From positions 1-20,023 of the forward strand of contig CAAFFL010000125.1 in the NCBI GenBank assembly GCA_900762125.1: a stretch of 20,023 nt of DNA, given 5' to 3'. The translations under genes were made by a program, and so were the position numbers. The DNA is from an uncultured Prevotella sp. Lineage in GTDB: Bacteria; Bacteroidota; Bacteroidia; Bacteroidales; Bacteroidaceae. Below, piece after piece: positions 7,208-14,009 of the stretch; position 1 is the stretch's first letter, and each line of letters starts with the position of its first letter. Below the pieces are notes generated by a model. That model had not been told where the DNA came from. It searched no databases and saw only the letters and a list, made by a program, of their open reading frames with translations.

Positions 7208-7717
7208 TTAACGCTTTCGCAAGTTGTCCACAGCCACTATCAGGATCTCGGAGAGCAACGTGTTGACGCCGATGCAGAGCAGCCAGTGGAGCCAATTGAA
7301 GAAGGAGAAGGTCTCCACGGTGAAGAACACCAGACAATAGATGAATGTCAGCAAGAGCGTGTAATAGACGAACTTGCTGAAGCCCATGGTGAACAACGCT
7401 GGCTGGAACGCTTCATCGCTGTCGCGGCTGTCGCGGGTCATGAACGCCTCCAACAAATAGGGCTGCAACAGTCCCACCAATGTCATCGACGCGGCAGCCA
7501 CCCCTGGGGTGTTGGAGAAGATGTCGATCGCCAGACCGAGGAAGAACGACCATACGAGCACGCCCCATCGCGGATAGCCATGAGGGAAGCAGACGATGAA
7601 ATAGACGTAGAGCAACGGTGTGGCGATGCCAAAGAGATGGATGTGGTTGAGCACGAGTGCCTGCACCAGCAGGAGCACCACGAAGAGGCCCAGCCGACGA
7701 AGAAAATCAATGTTCAT
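7208..7717 (-). CDS. mreD: Rod shape-determining membrane protein MreD
   Basis: This is a 169-aa integral membrane protein with about five to six hydrophobic helices, starting MNIDFLRRLGLFVVLLLVQALVLNHIHLFG. MreD is a small component of the MreBCD complex; its exact role is unclear, but it affects PBP2 control by MreC. The N-terminal pattern (short charged tail, long helix, ALVLNHIHLFG.ATPLLYVYF) is typical of Bacteroidota MreD. I chose the ATG at 7717 because it overlaps the mreC stop as ATGA, a common coupling arrangement. A longer in-frame extension to 8020 exists but reads through mreC in a different frame and has no MreD-like content. The spacer to mrdA holds the 7-bp repeats. Confidence 0.93.
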   Translation of the reverse strand: MNIDFLRRLGLFVVLLLVQALVLNHIHLFGIATPLLYVYFIVCFPHGYPRWGVLVWSFFLGLAIDIFSNTPGVAAASMTLVGLLQPYLLEAFMTRDSRDSDEAFQPALFTMGFSKFVYYTLLLTFIYCLVFFTVETFSFFNWLHWLLCIGVNTLLSEILIVAVDNLRKR

Positions 7718-8583
7718 TGTTCGTCCTCCTTTACTTTGAGCGAGTCCTGAGCGGCACGCATCACATCGAGGCGCTCCATCATCGGTTTGTTGTCGATGAC
7801 ACAGACATCCCGCAGGTTTGCGAAGTCGGTGCTGAGGATGACCTTCAACCGATAGGACACGCCGTCGGGAGAATTGTAGACATGGCGAATCTTGCCCACG
7901 GCGATGCCCGGTGGGAACACCGATGAATAGCCACTGGTGACCACCTTCTCGAAGAGCTTGAAGTGGGCATGATGGGGTATGTCGTCGACGTACGCATGCT
8001 TCGCGTCGCCTCCTGTCCAATGGAGGTAGCCAAAATAGCCACGGCCTTCGATCTCACAGCTGATGTTCGACTCGGTGTTGAGCATGGGGATGACCACGGA
8101 ATAGTGGGGCGAGGTGAGGTAGACGATGCCCACGACACCATTGCCACACACCACACCCATGTCCTTCGCCACGCCGTCGGCGGAGCCGCGGTTGATGGTG
8201 ATGAGGTTATCGTGGCGGTTGATTGTGTTGCTCACGACCTTGGCGGGGATGAGGCGGAAGTCGCGCAGCAATGCCAGCTGGCCCTGCTGCATCCATGTGG
8301 AGTCCTTCGTGGCCTTGGTGAGCTCGTCGCTGAGCTGCTGGACCTGCTGCTCGAGATAAAGGTTGCGTTGCGTCAGCTCTTGGTTGACCTTCGACATCGA
8401 AAAGAACGAGGTCACCTCCGCGTCCCATGCCAGGACCTGTCCTGACACGGCGTTGGCAGAGGTGAACCACACGCTTCCCTGATAGCTGTTGAACTGGAAC
8501 AGCAGAACCATGCTGATGACCTCAAGGATCAGGAAGACGAACCAGTGATTGTATTTCGAAAGAAATTCAATTAAGTTTCTCAT
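7714..8583 (-). CDS. mreC: Rod shape-determining protein MreC
   Basis: MreC is a bitopic inner-membrane protein whose periplasmic part binds and activates PBP2. The 289-aa product has an N-terminal cytoplasmic tail and a single membrane helix (HWFVFLILEVISMVLLFQF, residues about 13-31). A coiled-coil stretch follows (residues about 65-95, KVNQELTQRNLYLEQQVQQLSDEL). The beta-rich MreC domain includes AKVVSNTINRHDNLITINRGSADGVAKDMGVVCGNGVVGIV and VTSGYSSVFPPGIAVGKI. The gene starts 27 bp after mreB and its TGA overlaps the mreD ATG, so the three mre genes are translationally close. Length and domain order are normal for the family. Confidence 0.96.
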   Translation of the reverse strand: MRNLIEFLSKYNHWFVFLILEVISMVLLFQFNSYQGSVWFTSANAVSGQVLAWDAEVTSFFSMSKVNQELTQRNLYLEQQVQQLSDELTKATKDSTWMQQGQLALLRDFRLIPAKVVSNTINRHDNLITINRGSADGVAKDMGVVCGNGVVGIVYLTSPHYSVVIPMLNTESNISCEIEGRGYFGYLHWTGGDAKHAYVDDIPHHAHFKLFEKVVTSGYSSVFPPGIAVGKIRHVYNSPDGVSYRLKVILSTDFANLRDVCVIDNKPMMERLDVMRAAQDSLKVKEDEQ

Positions 8584-8610
8584 AAATCACGCTACGGGCG
8601 CCACCTTTCT

Positions 8611-9633
8611 TTATCGCATGAGGAAGGAGAAACGGTTGACGTTCTTCAGAGCGATGCCAGCACCCTTTGCCACGCTGTGGAGCGGGTCCTCAGCGATGTG
8701 GAAGGGGATGTTGATCTTGTCCTGCAGACGCTTGTCGAGACCACGCAGCAGCGCGCCACCACCGGTGAGATAGATACCATTCTTCACGATGTCGGCATAG
8801 AGCTCTGGCGGCGTTGCCTCGAGGGCGGAGAGCACGGCGTTCTCGATCTTGGCCACGGTCTTGTCGAGGCAGTGGGCAATCTCCTGATAGCACACGGGCA
8901 CCTCCATGGGCAGCGCGGTGATGCGGTTTGGTCCGTGGACGATGTAGTCCTCAGGAGCCTCATCACCCAGATCGGTGAGGGCGGAACCCACGTGGATCTT
9001 GATGCGCTCAGCCATACGCTCGGACACCTTCACGTTGTGCTGGCGGCTCATATACTCCTGGATGTCGGCGGTGAGGTCGTCACCGGCAATGCGGATGGAG
9101 TTGTTGCTCACGATGCCACCGAGGGAGATGACGGCGATCTCCGTCGAGCCACCACCGATGTCGACGATCATGTTGCCCTCGGGTGCCTCTACGTCGATGC
9201 CGATACCAATGGCAGCGGCCATCGGCTCGAAGATCAGATAGACATCACGGCCGTCAGCATGCTCAGCGGAGTCGCGCACGGCACGGAGCTCCACCTCGGT
9301 AGAGCCCGACGGCACGCCGATGACCATGCGCAGCGACGGTGAGAAGAAGCGGGAGCCGGTGTGCACCATCTTGATCAGTCCGCGCATCATCTGCTCGCAG
9401 GCGGTGAAGTCGGCAATCACGCCATCACGCAACGGGCGGATGGTCTTGATGTTGTCGTGCGTCTTCTCATACATCATCTTAGCCTTCTCGCCCACGGCAA
9501 TCATCTTGTCCGTGCGGCGGTCGAGGGCTACGACGGAGGGCTCGTCCACCACAATCTTATCATCGCTGATAATGATGGTGTTGGCGGTACCCAAGTCCAT
9601 TGCTATCTCTTGGATAAACGAAAAAAATCCCAT
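8611..9633 (-). CDS. mreB: Rod shape-determining protein MreB (bacterial actin)
   Basis: MreB is an actin-like ATPase that forms membrane-bound filaments and positions the elongation machinery. The 340-aa protein carries the phosphate-1 loop DLGTANT (Asp13 onwards), the phosphate-2 region VDIGGGSTEIAVISLGG (about residue 167), and the adenosine-binding LTGGGALLRGLDKRL near the C-terminus. The N-terminal MGFFSFIQE is the membrane-binding amphipathic type. Length is the usual 335-350. The gene lies between purH (43 bp upstream) and mreC (27 bp downstream) on the same strand. The purH-mreB spacer is made of AT-rich TTTTAATC repeats, with no obvious separate promoter. Confidence 0.98.
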   Translation of the reverse strand: MGFFSFIQEIAMDLGTANTIIISDDKIVVDEPSVVALDRRTDKMIAVGEKAKMMYEKTHDNIKTIRPLRDGVIADFTACEQMMRGLIKMVHTGSRFFSPSLRMVIGVPSGSTEVELRAVRDSAEHADGRDVYLIFEPMAAAIGIGIDVEAPEGNMIVDIGGGSTEIAVISLGGIVSNNSIRIAGDDLTADIQEYMSRQHNVKVSERMAERIKIHVGSALTDLGDEAPEDYIVHGPNRITALPMEVPVCYQEIAHCLDKTVAKIENAVLSALEATPPELYADIVKNGIYLTGGGALLRGLDKRLQDKINIPFHIAEDPLHSVAKGAGIALKNVNRFSFLMR

Positions 9634-9676
9634 ATAATGAGGTATTTTAATCTTTTAATTTTTTAATCTTTTAATC

Positions 9677-10273
9677 TTACTTCTGTGCGAACCAGTTGTG
9701 GATAGCCGTGTCGTAGTGGCTGCTCACGCCGAAGGCATGCTCGGCAAACATACGACGCTCCTCGAGGTCGGTCTGCGCACCTTTCTTCTTGAGGATGTCA
9801 AGCAGCAGGGGATACTCAGCCTTCGAGGGCACGATGACGACATCCTTGAAGTTCTTGGCACCGGCGCGGATCAGGCTGATGCCGCCGATGTCGATCTTCT
9901 CGATGATGTCCTGCTCCGAGGCGCCACTGGCGACGGTCTGCTCGAAGGGATAGAGGTCGACGATGACGAGGTCGATGGCGGGGATGTCATACTCTGCCAT
10001 CTGCTGCTGGTCACCCTCATTGTCACGACGGGCGAGGATGCCTCCGAATATCTTGGGATGGAGCGTCTTCACGCGTCCGCCGAGGATGGACGGATAGGTG
10101 GTGACGTCCTCTACTTTCTCACACTCATAACCGAGGCTCTCGATGAACTTCTGTGTACCACCGGTGCTCAGGAGCTTCACACCAGCCTCATTCAGTTTTG
10201 CAAGGATTTCCTCCAGTCCATCCTTGTGGAAGACCGATACCAATGCGGTCTTAATCTCTTTTGTTGCGGCCAT
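9677..10273 (-). CDS. purH: IMP cyclohydrolase, PurH N-terminal domain only
   Basis: The 198-aa protein is a full MGS-like IMP cyclohydrolase domain: KTALVSVFHKDGLEEILAKL, LLSTGGTQKFIESLGY, TTYPSILGGRVKTLHPKIFGGILARR, DLVIVDLYPFEQTVA, EKIDIGGISLIRAGAKNFKDVVIV and SSHYDTAIHNWF. This domain closes the ring of FAICAR to give IMP, the last step of purine synthesis. Usual bifunctional PurH is about 500-530 aa with an AICAR transformylase domain after this point; here a stop follows directly after the boundary (FAQK-stop). Only 43 AT-rich bp separate it from mreB, so no remnant of the second domain is present. The transformylase step would need a separate gene elsewhere. It is the first gene of the cell-shape operon and has a promoter-like element upstream. 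Confidence 0.92.
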   Translation of the reverse strand: MAATKEIKTALVSVFHKDGLEEILAKLNEAGVKLLSTGGTQKFIESLGYECEKVEDVTTYPSILGGRVKTLHPKIFGGILARRDNEGDQQQMAEYDIPAIDLVIVDLYPFEQTVASGASEQDIIEKIDIGGISLIRAGAKNFKDVVIVPSKAEYPLLLDILKKKGAQTDLEERRMFAEHAFGVSSHYDTAIHNWFAQK

Positions 10274-10313
10274 ATTGTTGATTACGTACGTTAATATATC
10301 TGCTTTGAGATTG

Positions 10314-10321
10314 CAAAGTTA
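10314..10321 (-). promoter_or_regulatory. Putative -7 promoter element for the purH-mre operon
   Basis: On the minus strand this is TAACTTTG (consensus TAnnTTTG), 40 bp before the purH start. A TTTG-type element (complement of CAAA at 10345-10348) lies about 23 bp further upstream, slightly wider than the usual 19-21 bp. This is probably the main promoter for purH, mreBCD, mrdA and rodA, since none is obvious inside the operon. Confidence 0.6.
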
Positions 10322-10343
10322 ATCATTTTTAGGGAAATGCGCT

Positions 10344-10439
10344 TCAAAAAGCCAATAATTTACACCAACCATCGATAAATTGATTTATTTCAAGGGCACG
10401 CAGCAGAGCCATCATACGCTTTTCCGTCTTGTCCATCAT
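10344..10439 (-). CDS. Possible 31-aa mini-ORF in the purH/ridA spacer
   Basis: An ATG at 10439 opens a short frame ending at TGA 10344, giving MMDKTEKRMMALLRALEI and then NQFIDGWCKLLAF. A TAAATTTG -7-like element (minus strand, 10444-10451) lies only 4 bp before the ATG, too close for a normal leader. It could be a leaderless small gene, the degraded start of a lost gene, or chance. I recognise no family. Its product would be transcribed toward purH. Confidence 0.2.
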   Translation of the reverse strand: MMDKTEKRMMALLRALEINQFIDGWCKLLAF

Positions 10440-10503
10440 GTTGCAAATTTACACAATTCTCGACGATTTTGCAAAGAGATGCGCCATATTTGAGATTATT
10501 TTG

Positions 10504-10511
10504 TACCTTTG
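10504..10511 (+). promoter_or_regulatory. Putative -7 promoter element for ridA
   Basis: TACCTTTG, in the context TTGTACCTTTGCA, matches TAnnTTTG and lies 37 bp before the ridA ATG. The same 13-nt core occurs upstream of the SRP RNA and the DUF4199 gene. No well-spaced -33 TTTG is visible. It could also serve tatA, tatC and the hydrolase gene. Confidence 0.65.
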
Positions 10512-10548
10512 CAATATCATGTTTCACTTTTAATCAAATTCTAAAACA

Positions 10549-10923
10549 ATGAAAGAGATTCACACCGACAAGGCTCCCAAAGCCGTAGGACCCTACAGTC
10601 AGGCCATCAAGGCCAATGGTTTCGTATTCTGCTCCGGGCAGTTGCCCATCGACCCGGCCACCGGCGCCTTCCCTGAGGGCGGCATCCAGGCACAGACACG
10701 CCAGAGCATCCTCAACGCACAGGCCATCCTCCGCGAGGCAGGCCTCGACCTGCAGAACGTCGTGAAGACCACCGTCTACCTTGCCGACATGGGCGACTTC
10801 GGTGCCATGAACGAGGTGTATGCCGAGTTCTTCACCGAGCCCTACCCTGCCCGCTCCGCTGTCGCCGTGAAGCAGCTGCCGAAGAGCGCACTCGTAGAGG
10901 TGGAGTGCATGGCTGCAGAATAG
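10549..10923 (+). CDS. ridA: RidA family enamine/imine deaminase
   Basis: RidA hydrolyses reactive enamine/imine intermediates (for example 2-aminoacrylate from serine or threonine dehydratases), protecting PLP enzymes; it acts as a cytoplasmic trimer. The 124-aa product covers the whole family length. It shows the signature KAPKAVGPYSQAI at the N-terminus, FCSGQLPIDPATG, the central QTRQSILNAQAILREAGLDLQNVVKTTVYLADM, and YPARSAVAVKQLP with Arg102, equivalent to the catalytic Arg of E. coli RidA. The C-terminus VEVECMA is also typical. It is the first gene of a plus-strand group, 32 bp upstream of tatA. The close spacing suggests co-transcription, but a functional link with Tat export is not evident. 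Confidence 0.96.
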   Translation: MKEIHTDKAPKAVGPYSQAIKANGFVFCSGQLPIDPATGAFPEGGIQAQTRQSILNAQAILREAGLDLQNVVKTTVYLADMGDFGAMNEVYAEFFTEPYPARSAVAVKQLPKSALVEVECMAAE

Positions 10924-10955
10924 GATTTGCAGGTACACCTTATTATATATAGCGT

Positions 10956-11171
10956 ATGTTTGGATTAGGATTTCAAGAGATACTCGTCATCGCCCTCGTC
11001 ATCCTGCTGCTCTTCGGCGGGAAGAAGATTCCCGAGCTGATGAGCGGTCTGGGCAAAGGCGTGAAGAGCTTCCGCGACGGGATGAACGGCAAGGACGACG
11101 CGCTGGACAACGGCACCAAGGCCGAGGCACAACAGCAAGCCAACGACACCACCGACGGCAAGACGGCCTGA
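10956..11171 (+). CDS. tatA: Twin-arginine translocase subunit TatA
   Basis: TatA forms the size-adjustable channel component that moves folded proteins across the inner membrane. The 71-aa protein has one N-terminal membrane helix (FQEILVIALVILLLF), the FGGKKIPELMSGLGKGVKSFRDGM hinge and amphipathic helix, and a short acidic, Gln-rich disordered tail. The ATG at 10956 is the only start giving a normal TatA N-terminus. tatC begins 16 bp downstream. No tatB is present, in line with minimal TatAC systems known in Bacteroidota, where the TatA-type protein may serve both roles. No twin-arginine signal peptide is visible among the gene products in this window. Confidence 0.95.
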   Translation: MFGLGFQEILVIALVILLLFGGKKIPELMSGLGKGVKSFRDGMNGKDDALDNGTKAEAQQQANDTTDGKTA

Positions 11172-11187
11172 CCAACACTCCTGAGCG

Positions 11188-11958
11188 ATGACGGACCCGT
11201 CGACAGAAATGACCTTCTGGGACCACCTCGATGCGCTGCGAGCAGTGCTCATCCGCATCGTCGTGGCGGTCGTCGCCATGACCATTGTGATGTTCTGCTT
11301 CAAGGAGCAGCTCTTCGCCGTGGTCCTGGCGCCGTCGACGGGGCATTTTGTCACCTATCGGCTCATCGGTGCGGAGGCGTTCCGCGTGACGCTCATCAAC
11401 ACGCAGATGACGGGACAGTTCATGATGCACGTCAAAGTGGCGTGCCTGGCGGCCGTCGTCGTCGCCTCGCCCTACATTCTCTTCGAGCTCTTCCGCTTCC
11501 TCGCCCCCGCACTCTATCCCCGTGAGCGACACTATAGCGTCCTGCTGACCGTCATCGGCTACGGGCTGTTCTGCATCGGCGTCGCCACGTGCTACTTCAT
11601 CGTCTTCCCCTTCACCGTGCACTTTCTGGCTGGCTATCAGGTCAGTGGCGCCGTGACGAACATGCTCACGCTGGACAGCTACATGGACACGCTGCTCATG
11701 CTCAGCCTGTTCTTCGGCATCGTCTTCGAGTTGCCCGTGGTGTCGTGGTTCCTCGCTCGCATCGGCCTGCTCCATGCCTCGCTGATGCGCCGCTACCGCC
11801 GCCATGCCGTCGTGGCCATCCTCATCGTCGCGGCGATCATCACGCCCACCTCCGACGCGTTCACCCTCACGCTGGTGGCCCTGCCGATCCTTCTGCTCTA
11901 TGAGGTCAGCATCCTCATCTGCAAGGGGGCGGAACGACAGCCCATCGAAAAACAATAG
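11188..11958 (+). CDS. tatC: Twin-arginine translocase subunit TatC
   Basis: TatC is the receptor for twin-arginine signal peptides. The 256-aa protein starts with the conserved cytoplasmic patch (MTFWDHLDALRAVLIRI, the HLDELR-like motif as HLDALR) and has about six membrane helices. Further family features are SPYILFELFRFLAPALYPRER (a variant of the FxxPGLxxxER motif) and the C-terminal RYRRHAVVAILIVAAIITPTSDAFTLTLVALPILLLYE, a near-perfect match to the TatC C-terminal signature. The Glu of HLDELR is replaced by Ala, which is a point to check against other Bacteroidales. It follows tatA by 16 bp. The next gene starts 34 bp later. Confidence 0.95.
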   Translation: MTDPSTEMTFWDHLDALRAVLIRIVVAVVAMTIVMFCFKEQLFAVVLAPSTGHFVTYRLIGAEAFRVTLINTQMTGQFMMHVKVACLAAVVVASPYILFELFRFLAPALYPRERHYSVLLTVIGYGLFCIGVATCYFIVFPFTVHFLAGYQVSGAVTNMLTLDSYMDTLLMLSLFFGIVFELPVVSWFLARIGLLHASLMRRYRRHAVVAILIVAAIITPTSDAFTLTLVALPILLLYEVSILICKGAERQPIEKQ

Positions 11959-11992
11959 CCCCGAGATTCTCGACAACTTAATAAAACTTACA

Positions 11993-13258
11993 ATGCACAG
12001 AAAACTATTCCTCCTCGTGGCGCTCATCAGCACCATCACCCTCCACGCACAGACTGGCGTGCTCAACGCCCTGAAGCAGACCTACGCCCTGCCGGAGCAG
12101 ATCTTTCAGCTGTATGTCCATAGCCACTACGACAGCCTCTACGCCATGGCGGCCGACATTGTGAAGCAGCAGATGACGGAGCGGACGTTCATCGGACAAA
12201 TGACGATGACCACCATGCAGCTCGGGCCCGTGAAGGAAGCCGGAATGTGGCAGATGACGGAGCAGGAGGACTACAAGGTCTACAAACGGACGCTGACCTT
12301 CAAAGCGCTACAGATGGATCTGACCATCGCCGTAAACAAGGATCAGCAGTGGGAGACGCTCTTCATGGGCAACCCCAAGCCGCTAACGGCCCCCACCCCA
12401 GCCACGATGCCTGCTGGCGAGCGGACGATCACCATCCAGGCCGATGGCGGTCCGCAGCTGCCCGGACGCCTCACGCTGCCTAGTGATGTCCAGGACAAGG
12501 TGCCCGTGGCGATCCTCGTCCATGGCTCGGGACCGAACGACATGAACGAGACCATTGGCCCCAACGCGCCGTTCCGCGACCTCGCCGAAGGCCTCAGCCG
12601 TCAGGGCATCGCCGTCATCCTCTACGACAAGCGGACGAAAGTGGCGCCACAGTGGTATGGTGAGGCGGGACATGTGGCGAACTACGACACGGAGACCGTC
12701 GACGACGCTGTGGCAGCGGCTCAGATGGCCACGACGATCCAGGAGATAGACCCCGCACGGATCTTTGTCATCGGCCATAGTCTGGGTGCCGAGCTGGCGC
12801 CACGGATCGCAGAGAAGTGCCCGACCGTGAAGGGCATCATCCTCATGGCGGCACCGACGAGAGACCTGCTGACGATGGTGCGTGAGCAGTATGCCTACCT
12901 CGGCGTGTCGGCAGACTCGATGGGCGTGATGCTCGACCGCTTCAAGGCGTCGCTTCCACAGGAGTATCTGGCCATGGACAGCAGCTACGATCCCGTCCGC
13001 ACGGCCAAGGAGCTCTCCCTGCCGATGCTCATCCTTCAGGGCGAGCGCGACTATCAAGTGACGATGGCCGACTTTGCTGCATGGCAGAAAGCCTTGGCAC
13101 ACAGGAAGAATGTCACGCTGAAGAGCTACCCCACCCTCAACCACCTGTTCTTCACCGGCGAGGGCAAGAGCATGCCTGCCGAGTATGCCAAGCCCGACCA
13201 GCATGTCGCCACCGACGTCATCGCCGACATCGCCCGCTTCATACTGGCAAGCCATTAA
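11993..13258 (+). CDS. Secreted alpha/beta hydrolase with DUF3887-like N-terminal domain
   Basis: This 421-aa protein has a Sec-type signal peptide (MHRKLFLLVALISTITLHAQ, likely cut after HAQ). A small N-terminal domain follows (about 25-120) with the DUF3887 pattern of a helical pair and beta sheet ending in TLFMGNPKP. The hydrolase domain shows VAILVHGSGPNDMNETIGPNAPFRDLAEGLSRQGIAVILYDKR, the nucleophile elbow GHSLGAE (Ser263), an acidic residue in GERDYQV (Asp353) and a catalytic His in LNHLF (His384), so the triad looks intact. Bacteroidales homologues are usually called alpha/beta hydrolase or EstD-like esterase; the substrate is unknown. I chose the ATG at 11993 because it gives a proper signal peptide; the longer frame starting at 11804 lies inside tatC. 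The last codons and stop lie in a 32-bp tandem duplication. Confidence 0.92.
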   Translation: MHRKLFLLVALISTITLHAQTGVLNALKQTYALPEQIFQLYVHSHYDSLYAMAADIVKQQMTERTFIGQMTMTTMQLGPVKEAGMWQMTEQEDYKVYKRTLTFKALQMDLTIAVNKDQQWETLFMGNPKPLTAPTPATMPAGERTITIQADGGPQLPGRLTLPSDVQDKVPVAILVHGSGPNDMNETIGPNAPFRDLAEGLSRQGIAVILYDKRTKVAPQWYGEAGHVANYDTETVDDAVAAAQMATTIQEIDPARIFVIGHSLGAELAPRIAEKCPTVKGIILMAAPTRDLLTMVREQYAYLGVSADSMGVMLDRFKASLPQEYLAMDSSYDPVRTAKELSLPMLILQGERDYQVTMADFAAWQKALAHRKNVTLKSYPTLNHLFFTGEGKSMPAEYAKPDQHVATDVIADIARFILASH

Positions 13259-13314
13259 CGCCACTGCGCTTCAACCGGACTAGCCACTAACGCCACTGCG
13301 CTTCAACCGGACAA
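13251..13314. repeat. 32-bp tandem duplication across the hydrolase stop
   Basis: Two adjacent 32-bp copies (13251-13282 and 13283-13314) match at 30 of 32 positions. The first copy contains the final Ala/His/stop codons of the hydrolase gene (GCCATTAACG...) and the second lies just downstream. A third partial copy starts with GCCAT at 13315. This is not a CRISPR: there are no spacers and only two full units. Confidence 0.9.
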
Positions 13315-13382
13315 GCCATCATTCCGCCAACCGTGTTCACAGCTTCATCTGCTTCGGCTGCAAAAAAAATCTAAGACATTCT

Positions 13383-13414
13383 TTTGGCATTATGGATTTT
13401 TTGTTGTACCTTTG
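13383..13414 (+). promoter_or_regulatory. Bacteroidota-type promoter for the SRP RNA/tRNA unit
   Basis: The -33 element TTTG (13383-13386) and the -7 element TACCTTTG (13407-13414) are separated by 20 bp, the best full promoter match in the window. Transcription should start at about 13420, some 28 nt before the mature SRP RNA. Confidence 0.8.
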
Positions 13415-13447
13415 CACCCGCAATTCCAAAAGAACTGCACGACACAT

Positions 13448-13543
13448 GGGCAAGTCTCTTACGGCCAGCTCCCTCGGAATCCCCCAGGATGGGAACGTAG
13501 CAAGGGTACTTGGTTGTAGCGGCGCGATAAGAACCGCTTGCCC
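13448..13543 (+). ncRNA. ffs: Small signal recognition particle RNA (4.5S)
   Basis: This RNA binds Ffh and targets ribosomes making membrane proteins to FtsY and SecYEG. The ends pair as GGGCAAG (13448-13454) with CTTGCCC (13537-13543). The tip carries the universal domain IV core: CAGG (13485-13488), a GGAA tetraloop closed by ATG/CGT, then AGCA in the asymmetric internal loop and AGGG returning into the stem. At about 96 nt it is the short bacterial form without an Alu domain. It is preceded by a strong promoter and ends only 4 nt before tRNA-Thr, which suggests one transcript with the tRNAs, the SRP 3' end being set by tRNA processing. Exact ends are estimated from pairing. Confidence 0.88.
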
Positions 13544-13547
13544 ACCT

Positions 13548-13621
13548 GCCTCTTTAGCTCAGTTGGCCAGAGCACGTGATTTGTAATCTCGGGGTCGTTG
13601 GTTCGAAACTGACAAGAGTCT
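13548..13621 (+). tRNA. tRNA-Thr (TGT), with atypical stem mismatches
   Basis: The cloverleaf reads: acceptor GCCTCTT/AAGAGTC, D-arm GCTC...GAGC, anticodon loop TTTGTAA with anticodon TGT at 13582-13584 (reads ACA, Thr), variable GGGTC, and T-arm GTTGG-TTCGAAA-CTGAC. There is a C:T mismatch at acceptor pair 2:71 and a T:T mismatch in the anticodon stem. The T-stem has two G-T wobbles. No CCA is encoded. It is probably functional but weakly paired; a decaying copy is possible. Confidence 0.82.
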
Positions 13622-13647
13622 CAACAACTAGCTACGCCATAACCATT

Positions 13648-13735
13648 GGAGAGATGTTAGAGTGGTCGATTACATCGGTCTTGAAAACCGTCGTACCGAG
13701 AGGTACCGGGGGTTCGAATCCCTCTCTCTCCGCCA
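13648..13735 (+). tRNA. tRNA-Ser (TGA) with encoded CCA
   Basis: This is a class II tRNA with acceptor GGAGAGA/TCTCTCC, anticodon loop CTTGAAA with anticodon TGA at 13682-13684 (reads TCA, Ser), a long variable arm (GTACCGAGAGGTAC region, perfect stem) and a standard T-loop TTCGAAT. Discriminator G is at 13732 and CCA at 13733-13735 is in the DNA. It is separated from tRNA-Thr by 26 nt and is followed by a strong terminator. Confidence 0.95.
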
Positions 13736-13770
13736 GCAGCACTTGATGATCAAGCAGCTACAAAAAAAAT

Positions 13771-13810
13771 ACACCCAGTTTTACATCCAAAATGTAAAGC
13801 TGGGTGTTTT
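13771..13810 (+). terminator. Rho-independent terminator of the SRP RNA/tRNA unit
   Basis: The 16-nt arm ACACCCAGTTTTACAT (13771-13786) pairs with ATGTAAAGCTGGGTGT (13792-13807) around a 5-nt loop, with a single G-T wobble. It is followed by TTTTCGTT on the plus strand and preceded by an A-run (13762-13769), so it can work in both directions. No gene reads in from the other side. Confidence 0.92.
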
Positions 13811-14009
13811 CGTTATTATCCCTTCTGGGCTGAATGAGACCTCCGGAAATCCCTTTGAATCACAAAGATAAGAAATATTTTCGAGATTGCCAAATGTTTT
13901 TGGAAGTTATTTCGACGTTTTTTGAAGCTATTTTTGCCCTCTGTTTCTTATTCTTTTTGATCCTGAAACCTATCTTTAAGCACTCCGAAAGCTATTGTTT
14001 CTCACCGGG

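Noticed and set aside
7718..8020. Upstream in-frame extension of mreD
   Set aside because: It lies inside mreC in another frame, is Arg/His-rich, and the ATGA overlap start at 7717 gives the normal MreD N-terminus.
11804..11992. N-terminal extension of the alpha/beta hydrolase frame
   Set aside because: It overlaps the end of tatC in another frame and encodes a Ser/Arg/Pro-rich stretch; the ATG at 11993 gives a proper signal peptide.
10999..12066. 355-codon minus-strand frame opposite tatA/tatC
   Set aside because: The translation is a low-complexity mix of Asp, Glu, Arg and His with no family resemblance; tatA and tatC account for the DNA.
12383..13264. 293-codon minus-strand frame opposite the alpha/beta hydrolase
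   Set aside because: It is antisense to a gene with a complete catalytic triad and signal peptide, and has no motifs of its own.
13251..13330. Possible CRISPR array
   Set aside because: There are only two full 32-bp units, directly adjacent with no spacers, and no cas genes nearby.
13392..13586. 64-codon plus-strand frame
   Set aside because: It runs through the promoter, the SRP RNA and half of tRNA-Thr, which explain the sequence.
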